Positions 10,641 to 21,444 of a stretch of DNA of 64,000 bases are shown one piece after another. Each line of letters opens with the position of its first letter. Position 1 is the stretch's first letter. The stretch spans positions 1 through 64,000 of the forward strand of contig CAKOGP040002014.1 in assembly GCA_933822405.4 (NCBI GenBank), written 5' to 3'. The position numbers and the translations under genes are program-made. The notes under the pieces are model-generated. The model had not been told where the DNA came from and ran no database searches. It was given only the letters and a program-made list of their open reading frames with translations. Source of the stretch: Cylindrotheca closterium (lineage: Eukaryota; Bacillariophyta; Bacillariophyceae; Bacillariales; Bacillariaceae).

Positions 10641-11177
10641 GAGAGTGGAATCATTACCGTTTCGGTCCGGCTGTATGTATCGTATGTGTGCGGTTGCGGT
10701 TTCGAAGTCGCAACCTAACTCTGATCGCAGATGAAGGAAAATCCGTCACTTACACAAGCGTTGTGTTAAGTACGCGGCCACTCAATCGGCATTCCCCTCT
10801 TGCAAATGCACAATTTCGATGCTTTCTCGGCCAATCAAATTGCACTTTGCCGTTTCGCAGGAGGTTTCTTATTTTTTCGGCCGAACCTTTCAAAAAATCA
10901 GTTTTAGATTTATCTTGACGATCGGGAATGATCTGAGAGATTTATCTGGGCTATTATATGTGCAGCAATGAGAAGGATACATTGATATTTAGGGCCCTGG
11001 GGTATTCTCCTCATTCAAATTGATAGATTAGCTCCCTCTAGCACTTTTTCCTCGGACAAAATGAATAAATCGGAAGTCCACGAAGGCCAAATTGAAAATA
11101 AGATTATTTACTTACCATATTCGTCCCACAATTTTGAAAAACTGACAACCAAAACACCCACCCACCCACCAGAAACC

Positions 11178-11816
11178 ATGATGAGGCAATACTTTCAAAA
11201 CCTTGCCGCTGAAACAGGTGTATCTCAAATGACACTTGTAGGCGACAAGGCTAGTTTGCCATATTTCGGTCCTCGCAGAACTTCCTTGTCGATCTCCTTT
11301 GCGTCCTCCTCAAAGGCATCATCGACAAGCAGCAGCAAGAAGTTTCTGGAAGTTTCGGAAGATGACTTTGCTCCAAGCTTTCCCACCCGAAAGCTGAGCT
11401 CTGGTAGTTTGACCTCTCTCGATGATTCATCATCATCTGGTGATGATGATGATAATGATGATGATTCGCAATTGTCCAACTCTCGTTGGGTGTCCACTCC
11501 TACTACCAGATCCAAAAGTTACTCTCCCGTTTCCTTGACCCGAAAATCTCTCAATCGAAAGAATTCTGGTGATCTGTTGGCTGTCGGTACCATCAAGAGT
11601 GTCTTTCTCCGCGACATTATCAATGCTCCAACTGCTGTTGGAGGTGCGAACGAAGAGGCTACTATCAGTACTACGCTCCTGACTCCTCCCAAGAGGAAGG
11701 AGAGTATTGAAGACTCTTTGTTTTGCCTCCACAACGACACTGCTGGTAGTGGTAATGTTCGCCGTTCACGCAGTGCCGATCTTGTGGCACCTCTTGTTTT
11801 TCACAAATGCCTCTAA
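11178..11816 (+). CDS. Family member B: Ser-rich protein with N-terminal LA/DN box (212 aa)
   Basis: The box is MMRQYFQNLAAETGVSQMTL with GDKASLP after it, where other members have DNA-x-x-P. A Ser-rich body with an acidic Asp run (near residue 90) follows. Next comes SRWVSTPTTRSKSYSP, which resembles a stretch of the 7TM receptor tail encoded at 13151-15821, and then PPKRKESIEDSLF, the family R-x-x-S-I-(D/E) motif. The chosen start is the ATG in GAAACCATGATG directly before the box; an in-frame ATG at 11061 would add 39 unconserved residues. There is no targeting signal. The function is unknown; the phosphosite-like motifs suggest a regulated adaptor (inference). Confidence 0.6.
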   Translation: MMRQYFQNLAAETGVSQMTLVGDKASLPYFGPRRTSLSISFASSSKASSTSSSKKFLEVSEDDFAPSFPTRKLSSGSLTSLDDSSSSGDDDDNDDDSQLSNSRWVSTPTTRSKSYSPVSLTRKSLNRKNSGDLLAVGTIKSVFLRDIINAPTAVGGANEEATISTTLLTPPKRKESIEDSLFCLHNDTAGSGNVRRSRSADLVAPLVFHKCL

Positions 11817-13150
11817 ATGGCGCATTCCTCCTTGTGTGGAACAAACAAAACAATTTTGGACCATGTCGGTCTCCAAGCTCCTCCTCTGGTTCCTTGTTAC
11901 TACTACTACTACTACTGCCACTACTCTTGAGTGGCAGTACAGTAGTTAGCTCGGACCATTGACAGCCATATTATCCTCTAGAATCATACAACATACAACA
12001 ATACAAAATATTGCTTTTTTGGCAATTGAAACTGGTGGTGCCACTCGTGGGGCACTGATTCCGAGTTCGAGTTCTATACTACGGTACTGTACTCAAATGC
12101 CTTCTTTTCGGCATTCAGAATCCACATATTTACACATTTTCGATTGCATGTTTTTTATAACAACTATTTTACTTTTAAAAAATCTTTCACTCTTTTACCA
12201 TTGACATGTTACAGTATCATGTTACAGTTGGTATCTACTGTAGCAATATTGGTGAATGAAGGATACTAATGTACTTTAGATCTCTTTCATCGCACAGGTA
12301 CCTACCATCAGGGTGGGAATGACTGGTGACTCACTCTTGTGTATCATAGTTTAGATTATGGTGCAATCACACCAAGTGGCAGATTGTGCCGGTAGTATCT
12401 ATCGACCATTGCGTCTCATCAGAGTCAGTCTGTCAAACAAATATACAGGTATACCGGTATATACCTACTGTACAGTATAACAGCGCGGCACTCCCAAGAT
12501 AAATCTGAAAATATGATATGCATGATCGGAAAGAGGAAAAGTTTGCCAATGGGGGGCTATGAAGCCACGGATGAAAAAGCACTTTTTGTCACATTTCTGT
12601 TCTCCCCTCCCCCCCCGCGCCATGCATAACCTGATTTCGAATACTAAACCCTCCCCGCATTGTTGTTCATATCCCCTCCCCATTATTACATTTCAAAAAG
12701 GACTTTGGAAGCCCATCATGGAAAAAGGATGAGGATGAACCCGCTCTAAAATTTGTCCGCATCACAAAAAGGGTTTCTATGAAACAGAGCGAACTTTGCA
12801 GTTTTTGACGTCCAAAAATCGTTCTAACATTTAACACATTTCTGCGCTAATTTAACTTTCGCAACAAAAGGTGAAAGGTCTACTTAATAACACATTTTGC
12901 AGTAGTCGAAACGCTGGTACACTTCCTTCACTAGTTACGGTATTTTGTTAATTAAAAAAGACTTACCTCTGCCGACTTTCATGTCTGTGTGCATCGTTCA
13001 CGATTTCGCATTTTTTGTTTGCGGTTTCTGAGAACTATACAGAACATTAATTTACCTACCGTATATCACCACTGTTCTATAAAACTGTCAAGCAGACCCT
13101 ACCACCTACCACTGTATGCTATCAACACCCCTCTGAACACTACCGTCATC
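11817..13150. other. Intergenic stretch before the 7TM receptor
   Basis: No supported gene. It holds a hairpin at 11914-11938, a palindromic cluster near 12448-12480 (TACCGGTATA and ACTGTACAGT) and a C-rich run near 12606-12618. The frame of the receptor is open from 12989, but the first part has no membrane or domain features and is treated as 5' UTR. Confidence 0.5.
11914..11938 (+). repeat. Perfect 9-bp inverted repeat (hairpin)
   Basis: ACTGCCACT and AGTGGCAGT flank a 7-base loop, about 100 bp after the stop of member B and just after an ACT run. It could fold in the 3' UTR; function unknown. Confidence 0.7.
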
Positions 13151-15821
13151 ATGGAAGACGCCGAATCATTTCTCCAAACAGTAGGTGAAAGCAGCACACA
13201 ATATGAAGACAGCACGGTGATGATGACGATGATGGCTACTACACAGCAGCCCTTGCCAACGGGTCTCTCTGATGTTCAAGAAATGGTGCTTGCAATTCTG
13301 CCAGTTCCTTCCGCCATCCTGAGTATCTTTGGGTCAACTTGCATCATTTACATGTCCTTGAAGAGTCGATTTGATAAATCGTGGACACCATATACGCGAT
13401 TGCTAATCGGAATGAGCATCTGTGACATTATATCCAGTTTGACATTAGCAGTGGCAGCCTTTATGAGACCTCAGGAGAATGGCCGCGTCTGGGCCTTTGG
13501 GAGTGAAGCCACATGTTCTGCCATTGGACTGTTGACGCAGTTCTCCTATTCCGGTCTCTTTTACAATTCTATGCTGTCATTATACTTTTTGTTGTCCACG
13601 AGATTCAAACTAAAGAACCAAATGATTGCAAAACGATTTGAACCTCTCATGCACTTTTTGTCGTTGGGGTTCCCAATTGTCACGGCGGTTGTGGGAGCAA
13701 TCATGGGCGTATACTCGACAACGACATCCGAATTGGGCTGCTGGGTCAATGATTTTCCCAGAGGGTATGTATAATAATCATGATGTATGATGTGTGATGA
13801 TGACATCATGACATGTGTACCGGTATTACAAGTACTTTTGTCTAACAATTGCTTTCCAACATGCTTTCCAACATGCTTTCCAACATTCATTCATTTATTC
13901 ATTCAGATGCATTGGTGAAGAATGCTTATCCATTACGATAGGATGGTACTATTTCGGCATGCCGTTTCTTATTTCCTTTGCCATTATTGGCCTCAGCAAT
14001 TTGAACATTTTAATCTTTGTTCGGCAAAAGACCAAGAAATCACCAAGTAGTAATAGCAGTGGTCGAGGTCGAGGTCGTGATCATTCCATTACTGCCATTG
14101 GTGATTTGGGCGAAAGCTTTCACTCGAAATCAGGTACCACCACGGCGGGTGGCAATACCAATCCTGTTTCGGCGACCGATGGATCCTTTTGCCCTACCAG
14201 TCCGACGACTACTCTTCGTGATTCGTCGAATCCGCAAGATGGGTCCGCAGCCCGTTATTCACCAGCATCTTCCTTTTCCTTTATCACCATGTCGGGCAGT
14301 TTCAAAAGACAGACTTCGTGGCGAAGCAACAACCACAATAATAATATCAACAAGTCGCGGTCGTCGGTATCGGACTATTCGGATGCCGATGTCCAACGAC
14401 AGCAAATGAAACGACTGCGACTGATCCTATCCCAAGCGCTCTTGTTTGTGGCCAGCTACATCTTTACGGCAGGTTGGTTGGGGTTGCTCCGCATCATCGA
14501 ATCCATGGCCGAGACTCCCGAGGATGAATTGCGAATGGTACATCGAATCTATCCACTCATGGTGATCAATGCCATCATGGCTCCGTTGCAAGGACTTTTT
14601 AATATGCTAGTCTTTATACGACCAAAGTACTTGAAATGGAGGAACGAATATCCAATGGAGAAACGTTCTTGGGTATTCCAAAGGTGCATCTTTGGACGAA
14701 GCGTCCGACCCACCGTTCGATACATGAGTCCGCAACAACAACAACAACAACAACAGAATAAACCAGCAAGGGACGATCAAACAAATCAAAATGACAATCA
14801 TAGTGACAACGAACTGTCGTGGAGGAAAAGTCGCGACACGGAGGACGAGGAACACGAAGATGGTAATGACGAAAAGGTTGTATTGGACAAAAAATTTCAT
14901 TTCCCACGAAGTATGGCGTCTTCCCTGACGGCCAGTATCGGCGACTTTGATCATGTCCTTCCGGAAGGTCAAACAGATGAACGATGGCAAGCTAGTACCA
15001 GTGCTCGCAATCGATGGCACTCGTTGCACTCGAGTGTGGTATCAAGTTTGGAAGTCATTAGTGAACTTTCGGTATCTCTGTTTGAGTCGCATTATCCGAC
15101 ACCTGGCGCAAGCGGTGACGACGACAATGATAATGATGATGAGGTGGACGAAATGGAAAGGACCCACACAGATGACGACGATGAGTTGGATCTGGAAGCC
15201 TCTTTGCCCAGACCACCTCTGCTGAAGACGGGATCCAACCACTCGGAAGATCGCTGGAGTGCTTCCTCGCCGCCTCCCACAACACGTTCGCGCTCCTCTC
15301 CCATACCCATTACTATGCTTTGTAGCCAAAGGACAGACCCCAACGATTCTGCTGACGACCGATGGAGTACTGCCAGTCCCAGATCCGATCGAAGTCCATC
15401 ATCTCATCGCAGTCCTACTCTTCACCGCGGCAATCGATCTCGAGGTAGAAACCCTACTGTTCGCAATGCGGATGGTACTGCTGGTGGTGGTTCGGTCAAC
15501 TCCTCGGACAATCGTTCGGATGGTCGGTGGAGTAGTTCCTCTGCTCGGACTAGTCCTTTGCAACAAGATAGTAGTTTCAGGACGACACACCTGGAAATGC
15601 CACGGCGTCTTGTCAGTGAACAGCAATCCGAATTCAATAGTAGCACTGCTGCTGAAACAACAATACTTGGCGGTAGCATTGCCGAATCCTCCGTGGCATC
15701 TGCCAGCATGACCACTGATAGCAACAGTTCTGGAGAGGACACGCCCTTGCAGCCCCCGACACGACGATTAAGTCCTGGGGCTGAAACTCGTTCCTGTATT
15801 CCCGATGCACCTATTTTGTGA
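13151..15821 (+). CDS. 7TM (GPCR-type) receptor with long repeat-bearing tail (842 aa, two exons)
   Basis: Exons are 13151-13764 and 13907-15821; the 142-nt GT-AG intron restores DFPRGCIGEEC. Seven spans are visible: about 45-69, 83-105, 123-149, 166-188, 215-240, 381-403 and 425-447. Cys122 before TM3 and Cys197 in loop 2 would form the usual GPCR disulfide. The region before TM1 is short and the third cytoplasmic loop is large and Ser-rich. The overall look fits the cAMP-receptor/rhodopsin-like 7TM proteins of protists; the ligand is unknown. The roughly 390-residue cytoplasmic tail has polyGln, acidic runs and five RW motifs (near residues 562, 572, 652, 689, 743; e.g. EDRWSASSP, DDRWSTASP). 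The start ATG follows ACCGTCATC. Donor and acceptor are strong; the acceptor side carries tandem ACATGCTTTCCA units. Confidence 0.75.
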
Positions 15822-16574
15822 ACCATCGATTGATTTGAAACAAAGATTCAATGCGATGATATGTATTATTAAAAAGTAATAGCTTGTTATACTATCGTAC
15901 TACCACATTCTTATTTACCATTTAATAGAAACCGTACTCACATCACGACTATTAATCAAACCCTCCTGTTCCCATCCATAATACCGGTGGCAATTCCTAT
16001 ACTGCACCAGTACGAACCAGTGATGTCAAGTTGTCAAACCCTTCATGATCGATAGAGCGCGGCTTCTTCCTCACCCAATTTAGCGTTGTGACTTTTTTGT
16101 CACTGCTTCCATGTTCATAATTAGAAAAGATTCCAAATTCCGGTGTGCACAACTTTTGTCAAATATTAATTTATATGCATTCCGCTATGCAAGAAACGCA
16201 AAGACCTTTCGAATGCAATAAAAATCATGAGAAACGGAAAGTGTTTTTCCACCCCTTCAAATGCATAATTAAACTTATTTCAGTCTGTTCTAAGTAAATA
16301 GTCCATTTTCTCGGAATAAATTCGCTCGGGTGAACGAACTTTGGTGCACTGAAATTGCTTAATTGAGAACTTACCTATCCTTCGCATCGGCCAATTCTGA
16401 GTTGGTGTCCGTATCCAATAGTATCGCATTCGCGTCAACATTCAATATATGCGTTGGTTTCGTTTCTCTCGTGTGTGTACCGGTACCTGTTGAGCCACAA
16501 AAACGATAAGATCGCAAGTTTTTAGTATTTTTTCCCCGACTAAACAATCATAGCATATTTTTTAACAACTCAAG
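15822..16574. other. Intergenic stretch between receptor and member C
   Basis: I see no gene. It is A/T-rich and carries ACCGGTACC near 16480 and an ACCGGT near 15984. The last 100 bp are the probable promoter and leader of member C. Confidence 0.5.
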
Positions 16575-17846
16575 ATGATTGATATTGTGCAACAGAAACC
16601 CAACACTACGATTGATAACAATAAGACCAATCCCGACAAGATGACCCAGCACAACAAAGACCTCAAGTCTTACTTTGAACAATTGGCAATCGCCAATGGC
16701 GTCAAAGGCTTCAGTTTGGTGATTGATAATGCGCTGACTCCACGATACGATGTCAAGCGGATCTCTGCACCTCCGGCCATCAATGGAGCCACCCGCAAGT
16801 TCCTCTCGCATCATCAAGCCGATGACGACGCAGCTCCTAGTTATCCTTCGAGACGCAGAAGTTCCGGAGTCGAAGCCTTTCAACGAGGAAATGGTTCCTT
16901 TATGCGATGGAGTGCGCCTTCTAGCTTAGAGACAACAAATGCTACCTCTGGCAACCACACCCCCACCAGCTTTGACCGCTTCAGCGCTGGAAGCATGAAT
17001 AAGAATCCTAATTTTCTGGAGACTGTCTTTGATGAAGTCGACAGCATCCTCTATGAAGAAAAAGATGATGATGATGATGATGATGATCATCATCTCTCTG
17101 TGGAATCTGATGAAATTTCCACAGGTGAAAATGAGTCCCAAACGAACGACAACAATGCCCAACATGATGACGATGTCGGAAAACCAAAAGACACTCGCTT
17201 TGACTCCAACATTGGTGGTGGTGGTCAGCCCCCTCGTCCCATGTCAAGACCTCCCGTGACTCCAGTTCCTGATCGGCAGCGCAAAATTGAGCTACCCAAA
17301 CTTCCAGTCCGCCAAGAAAGCATCGATGACTTTAGCACGGCTCTCAACAACCGAGATTCCTCTTCTACTACCATCAGCTTGTCGAGCTCTACTACTGACT
17401 CTCCGTCAACCTTAGTCCCTCCCCTGCAAGCTTCGTTTGCTACCTGTGTTCCGATTGAGGAAACCAGGAGCTGGCACGAAGATGACGAGGATGATGATGA
17501 TGATGATGAGTCAAGCTCCGAAGTGAATCATCATCGACCAATATTTGTCCCACCACCAACAACAAAAGAAGACGATTCCGATAACACAGACTACGGCTAT
17601 GAAGATGCTGATGCTGAACTGGAACGCCAAAATATGGCGAGCAGTCCACCTCCACCATTGGAAGAACCATCACCATCCAATGATGATGAATTCTCAAAGT
17701 ACGGACGCCGCCGACGATCGAGCAATCGTCGTCGTCGCAGTAGTTTGGATACTGGACATACCTTTCGCAATTCCTTCAACTCTGTCAATAGCGGCAGTAG
17801 TGGTGAGGATTCTGGTTCTGGTGAGCTAAAGTCAAGATGGGATTAA
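16575..17846 (+). CDS. Family member C: largest Ser/Asp-rich LA/DN-box protein (423 aa)
   Basis: It shows the full motif order of the family. The N-terminal box is LKSYFEQLAIANGVKGFSLV then DNALTPR. Next come KRISAPPAINGATRK, APSYPSRRRSS, an acidic FLETVFDEVDSILYEE helix followed by an Asp run, PVRQESIDDFSTAL, and near the end RRRSSLDTGHTFRNSF; it ends KSRWD. H and I share every block. The KR-x-S-A-P and R-R-x-S sites look like targets of basic-directed kinases and possibly 14-3-3 binding (inference). There is no signal peptide or membrane span. It looks largely disordered between blocks. The function is unknown. Confidence 0.7.
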   Translation: MIDIVQQKPNTTIDNNKTNPDKMTQHNKDLKSYFEQLAIANGVKGFSLVIDNALTPRYDVKRISAPPAINGATRKFLSHHQADDDAAPSYPSRRRSSGVEAFQRGNGSFMRWSAPSSLETTNATSGNHTPTSFDRFSAGSMNKNPNFLETVFDEVDSILYEEKDDDDDDDDHHLSVESDEISTGENESQTNDNNAQHDDDVGKPKDTRFDSNIGGGGQPPRPMSRPPVTPVPDRQRKIELPKLPVRQESIDDFSTALNNRDSSSTTISLSSSTTDSPSTLVPPLQASFATCVPIEETRSWHEDDEDDDDDDESSSEVNHHRPIFVPPPTTKEDDSDNTDYGYEDADAELERQNMASSPPPPLEEPSPSNDDEFSKYGRRRRSSNRRRRSSLDTGHTFRNSFNSVNSGSSGEDSGSGELKSRWD

Positions 17847-18180
17847 AAGCAGTTTCATCTGCAGAAGGTTGCAAACGTGATCACTATGATCCAGCAACAT
17901 ACATCAGGGAATGGGAAATCAGCTAATATATATCAGCAGTATACTACTATTGATAATGTTATTTCATGAGACTATCACTGTAATTTGGCTATTGTTTGTA
18001 AATGTGAAGTAAATAAAATACATTCAGCTTACTAACAGGACCTATGTACACCATTACGACATCTATTCACACAAGCTCACGTCTCAGATGCCTTGGTAAA
18101 GTTCGGATCATGCAGTGTTATATTCATCATTCATAGAAAAAATCAATACAAATCTATTACCAGTAATATAGTCTATTCTT
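17847..18180. other. Intergenic stretch between convergent genes
   Basis: 3' flanks of member C and the CRM-domain gene. I see nothing further. Confidence 0.5.
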
Positions 18181-18861
18181 TTAGTCTTTAATAATCTGCC
18201 CCCTCTCATCACGTGGCTTCTTGATTCTAGCCTTCCAAGTATTCTTTTGTCCTACGCTGGTGCGAAGAACGAATTTCTTCGGGTGATCATTGTCCAAAGT
18301 AGGACTGTAAATGATGGCCGAATGTCCTTTGTACGATAACATGGCTACCGGCAAAGTAATGTCGTCATTGATCTGACGTTCTTGCTCGTATTCCAATTGC
18401 AAACACAACTTCATGGCCAAATCGTAGGTTAATCGGCGTTCCTCACTCTCACGTGCGAAGCCTTTGATCTGGACTAGTTCGTGCTCATTCAGCAACTTCC
18501 AAATAGATCCCAAAGTTTCATCGGAATAACTTCCCAATTGATCATTTGATGGCAAGACAAAGGATGGGAGTTTCTTTCGGGCTTGTCTCTTGGAGGCTTC
18601 CTTCTTCAGGGCGGTCCGTTGATTCGGAGTGGGAAACTCTACTACCAATTCGTCTTCACTACTCATAATATCATTCCCGGCCCTTTGATGTCCTTCATTG
18701 TTTTTGGGGTCCCATACAACCGAAAGTGAAGACGATGAGGATGAAGTGATGGGGGATGCTGTTGTTCGAAGATCATGGAACGTAAAAGCTGTAGTGGTGG
18801 TGGCCGTCATGGCAACTGACAGAATCAAGATTGCCAATTTATAAGTGCTCTGATTCATCAT
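18181..18861 (-). CDS. Plastid-targeted CRM/YhbY-like RNA-binding protein (226 aa)
   Basis: The N-terminus has a signal peptide (LAILILSVAMTATTTTA) ending in Ala25-Phe26 (TAFTFHDLRTT), the AF junction used by diatoms to send proteins through the ER to the plastid. A basic linker (KKEASKRQARKKLPSF) leads into a domain at about 80-190 resembling YhbY/CRM: LNEHELVQIKGF, a helix with LTYDLAMKLCLQLE, and SYKGHSAIIYSP. CRM proteins bind rRNA or group II intron RNA. The usual GxxG RNA-contact loop is not clear here (the spot reads SNDQLGSYSDE), so binding may be altered. The start is the first ATG pair; a TTG upstream is rejected. It lies inside the family cluster but is unrelated to it. Confidence 0.6.
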   Translation of the reverse strand: MMNQSTYKLAILILSVAMTATTTTAFTFHDLRTTASPITSSSSSSLSVVWDPKNNEGHQRAGNDIMSSEDELVVEFPTPNQRTALKKEASKRQARKKLPSFVLPSNDQLGSYSDETLGSIWKLLNEHELVQIKGFARESEERRLTYDLAMKLCLQLEYEQERQINDDITLPVAMLSYKGHSAIIYSPTLDNDHPKKFVLRTSVGQKNTWKARIKKPRDERGQIIKD

Positions 18862-19426
18862 ACTTCCTTTTTTATACAACTATGTAAGAAGAGTGAATAA
18901 TCAAAATGGCAGCGTACAGTAACGTGATCTGAATGTAACTGATATAGGCTGTGCGTTCAGATGATGTCTTTTCTTCGCGTGTTCTTGTTCAGCTTGATGG
19001 CCAAGGTGACGTCTACGTCTGTCATCTCCGGTATGGATGGACTCAATGGACCAATCTTGAGTGGAACGATATTGTACTGGTACCAGTTTCAACCGCCAGT
19101 AAACCATCAGTGTCACTATAGTGTGAATGCCGGAGAAAGTCCTACTTGTTATCTCTTACCTTTGTATTACACTTTATAATACTGTAGTCGAAAGCACCTC
19201 TATACGACAAGAGAGTAGCTTCTTGTTCACCGTCAGTGGTCCAAGCAAGAAGCTCATGAATCCATATTTCAAAAATATAAATGAGCTTAGCTCTATACTG
19301 TTGAATAAGCAATCGAATAGGCATGCTATAGTGTATAATCTTCAATGAATTGTAATAAAATTTTTCAAAAAGTGGTAGCGTAGGATGGTAGCTCGTTGCT
19401 GGAACAGCGCAACATATGTATCGTTT
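18862..19426. other. Intergenic stretch between CRM gene and member D
   Basis: I see no gene. It includes TGACGTCT near 19005 and a TACCAG/GGTACC-type stretch near 19078. Confidence 0.45.
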
Positions 19427-19891
19427 TCAAAATTTCCATCTAGCTTCTCTTGATATCAAATCGGAGTTTGGGGTGTCATCCTTCACGGAGGTCTCGTTTC
19501 GTGTAGCAATGTTGCGCGAATACTGAAAATGGGATGGATTCAAAGACCAGATATTCTGGGCGTGGTCGTTCTTCGGTGCTGCCACAGCTGCTGCTGCAAT
19601 GACAACCGTTTCAGAATTTGCGAGGAGGCAGACAGCTTCATAATCAACATCCAAGGTTCGCCTTGGCCGACTTGGACACTTGTCGTCTTCCGGACTGACA
19701 ACCGAAAACTTGAGATCCTGCTTTTCATCCGACGAGGAATAGCCACAAGAAGACCGCCGTCGACTGTACTTGTTTTTTTCTTTTTTTCCTTGCTGCTTTT
19801 GTGGAGTTGCTGCATTGTCGACCACGAGCACAAAACAATTTGACCCGTGATGCTCTGAGAGCATACAAAAGTATTCTTGCATAGCAATCAT
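19427..19891 (-). CDS. Family member D: short LA/DN-box protein (154 aa)
   Basis: The box is divergent but recognisable: MQEYFCMLSEHHGSNCFVLV then DNAATPQ. A basic stretch (KKEKNKYSRRRSSCGYSSS) supplies the R-R-x-S site. An Ala-rich hydrophobic patch (VVIAAAAVAAP) lies near residue 105. The protein ends EARWKF, echoing the KSRWD end of member C. There is no targeting signal. The function is unknown. Confidence 0.5.
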   Translation of the reverse strand: MIAMQEYFCMLSEHHGSNCFVLVVDNAATPQKQQGKKEKNKYSRRRSSCGYSSSDEKQDLKFSVVSPEDDKCPSRPRRTLDVDYEAVCLLANSETVVIAAAAVAAPKNDHAQNIWSLNPSHFQYSRNIATRNETSVKDDTPNSDLISREARWKF

Positions 19892-20739
19892 GATTTTATT
19901 GTAGAAGTTGAATTATGTAAAGCTTTGCAAAACTATTATTCGTGAAACCCATTCACAATTTGTGGTCCCTTTTTCCTTTGCAACGGCGGAAAAGCCCGTT
20001 GGGGCGGCTTTTCTGATCACCAGGACTTAAGACATTGTCATTTCTTTCGTCACATCAACTGACTGCCCTATATGCATTTTATGTCCCAGTCATTAGACCA
20101 TTTTGAATTGTCATTTTTAAAAATAAAAAAAAGCAAATATTAAAAAATATCATTGATGACTTTCAACTTTTTAAAAAAAAAACACGTCAATCTCCGATGA
20201 CTAATTTTTTATGGAAAATATGACACGCCACGCACTTTGAACTTTCGGGGCCACCTCTTGCTCGATTGATTGGTTCATTCGCTCTATATACCCTCTACTA
20301 TCTGGTACGAATACCGGTGCAGTAGACAGCTGCTCTGGGGTATGAAACTTCAAACGCACCTGTTTCATTGGGTCAGCCTTGTCCTCTGCAAATTTGGCTC
20401 AGCAGACATTGGGACGAAAAGTCTGTCTGGCTCAACATCACTTGACAAGCCGACAGCATCGATGGATTTTCTCAGTCTGCTTGCTTTGTGCACATTTGGC
20501 TCATAAATATTCTTCTGACAAGCTTTTCACCGAAACATAACACCTTCCTCCTTTAGAGAAAAGGAAAATCCTGTCTCACGAAGATATGTGTACTCTGATC
20601 TACCCGAATCGGTACACGTACTTGTGGTATCTTAAGTTGGATTCAGCACTCACAATCTTTGCGCCAGCACTATGCCGAGCATGAATACCCCGACGGAGTC
20701 TTACTATCCATATTATATCTCGGATCATGCAGGATCGGT
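19892..20739. other. Intergenic stretch with hairpin and start of a duplicated segment
   Basis: A perfect hairpin lies at 19989-20013, A-rich runs at 20120-20185, and the outer part of the E/F segmental duplication begins near 20320. No gene is supported. Confidence 0.5.
19989..20013 (+). repeat. Perfect 8-bp inverted repeat
   Basis: GAAAAGCC and GGCTTTTC surround a 9-base loop, about 100 bp upstream of the start of member D. Confidence 0.65.
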
Positions 20740-21444
20740 TTAGGGTCCCAGGTTCAGTTGGTGGAGCAAGCCGTGCATGATGATGGTCTGCGCAGGCGAC
20801 AAAGATAAAGCACTCTCGTCTTTTGTGCGCTTCGAAAATGGGTCAGATCGTTTCTCCCTTTCATCAGAGTGGTGTCTTCTCCTCGGCCTTTTTATTGTAT
20901 CAGGCAGACTGTGCCTAGTAGTTTGCAGGCAACATTCATCAGAATTCGCTTGTCGCACTGGGAATCTTGTAAGTGAACAATCACACCTTGATGAGTAGAC
21001 AGGCTTTGAGGATGATGGCACAGCTTCCAGGATTACTGCCAAGACATCTTCAGTCGAAGCTTGCAGTGTCATCGCTGTGGATGAGATTCTCAGTCTCATT
21101 GGAGAGATAACTCCTTTATTGTCATCAGAAAAGCTTGCAATGCTGCCGTCACCGGTGTAGGTGGTAAAAGTCTCGTCGACATCATGTTCAGCCGTTTCGA
21201 CCTTGAAACGACTTCTTTCACTGTCACTGCACTTGGCATATGGATTGGACTCAGCTCCAGTCTCGTCGTGGAACGCCAGTGAGGACGATGGGAACACTCC
21301 TTCCCGATGCGGTTCATCCAATTGTGGACGAGGCGAGCTCCGTCGGACAGAGTTATCTGGCGACCTTGCATTGTCGGAAATTAAGATAATTGACGCCGCT
21401 CCCTTCTCCGAAGCAAGTCTCTTGAAATAGCACTGTAGACTCAT
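20740..21444 (-). CDS. Family member E: LA/DN-box protein, tandem duplicate of F (234 aa)
   Basis: The box is LQCYFKRLASEKGAASIILI then SDNARSPDNSVRRSSP. The body carries ERSRFKV, a TEDVLAVILEAVPSS helix, SLTRFPVRQANSDE (the P-x-R-Q site of C), and a basic C-terminus (IKRPRRRHHSDEREKRSD). Compared with F, residues 1-68 and about 156-210 are identical while the middle differs at about 15 positions plus an indel. E also has a 19-residue C-terminal extension not in F. The start is the ATG at the box, where duplication homology begins; the longer in-frame start (21468) is not shared. Confidence 0.65.
   Translation of the reverse strand: MSLQCYFKRLASEKGAASIILISDNARSPDNSVRRSSPRPQLDEPHREGVFPSSSLAFHDETGAESNPYAKCSDSERSRFKVETAEHDVDETFTTYTGDGSIASFSDDNKGVISPMRLRISSTAMTLQASTEDVLAVILEAVPSSSKPVYSSRCDCSLTRFPVRQANSDECCLQTTRHSLPDTIKRPRRRHHSDEREKRSDPFSKRTKDESALSLSPAQTIIMHGLLHQLNLGP

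Larger units (their letters stand above)
9334..11177. other. Intergenic stretch with simple and direct repeats
   Basis: No supported gene lies in these 1.8 kb. It carries a GATT microsatellite (9547-9590), TACCGGTAG near 9742, and a pair of direct repeats at about 10283 and 10494 (separate entries). The final 150 bp are the 5' region of member B, including an upstream ATG at 11061 in frame with it. Confidence 0.5.

Noticed and set aside
12989..13150. Longer N-terminus of the 7TM receptor
   Set aside because: The open frame continues upstream but is rich in His, Arg and Tyr without a domain; the ATG at 13151 gives a normal extracellular end.
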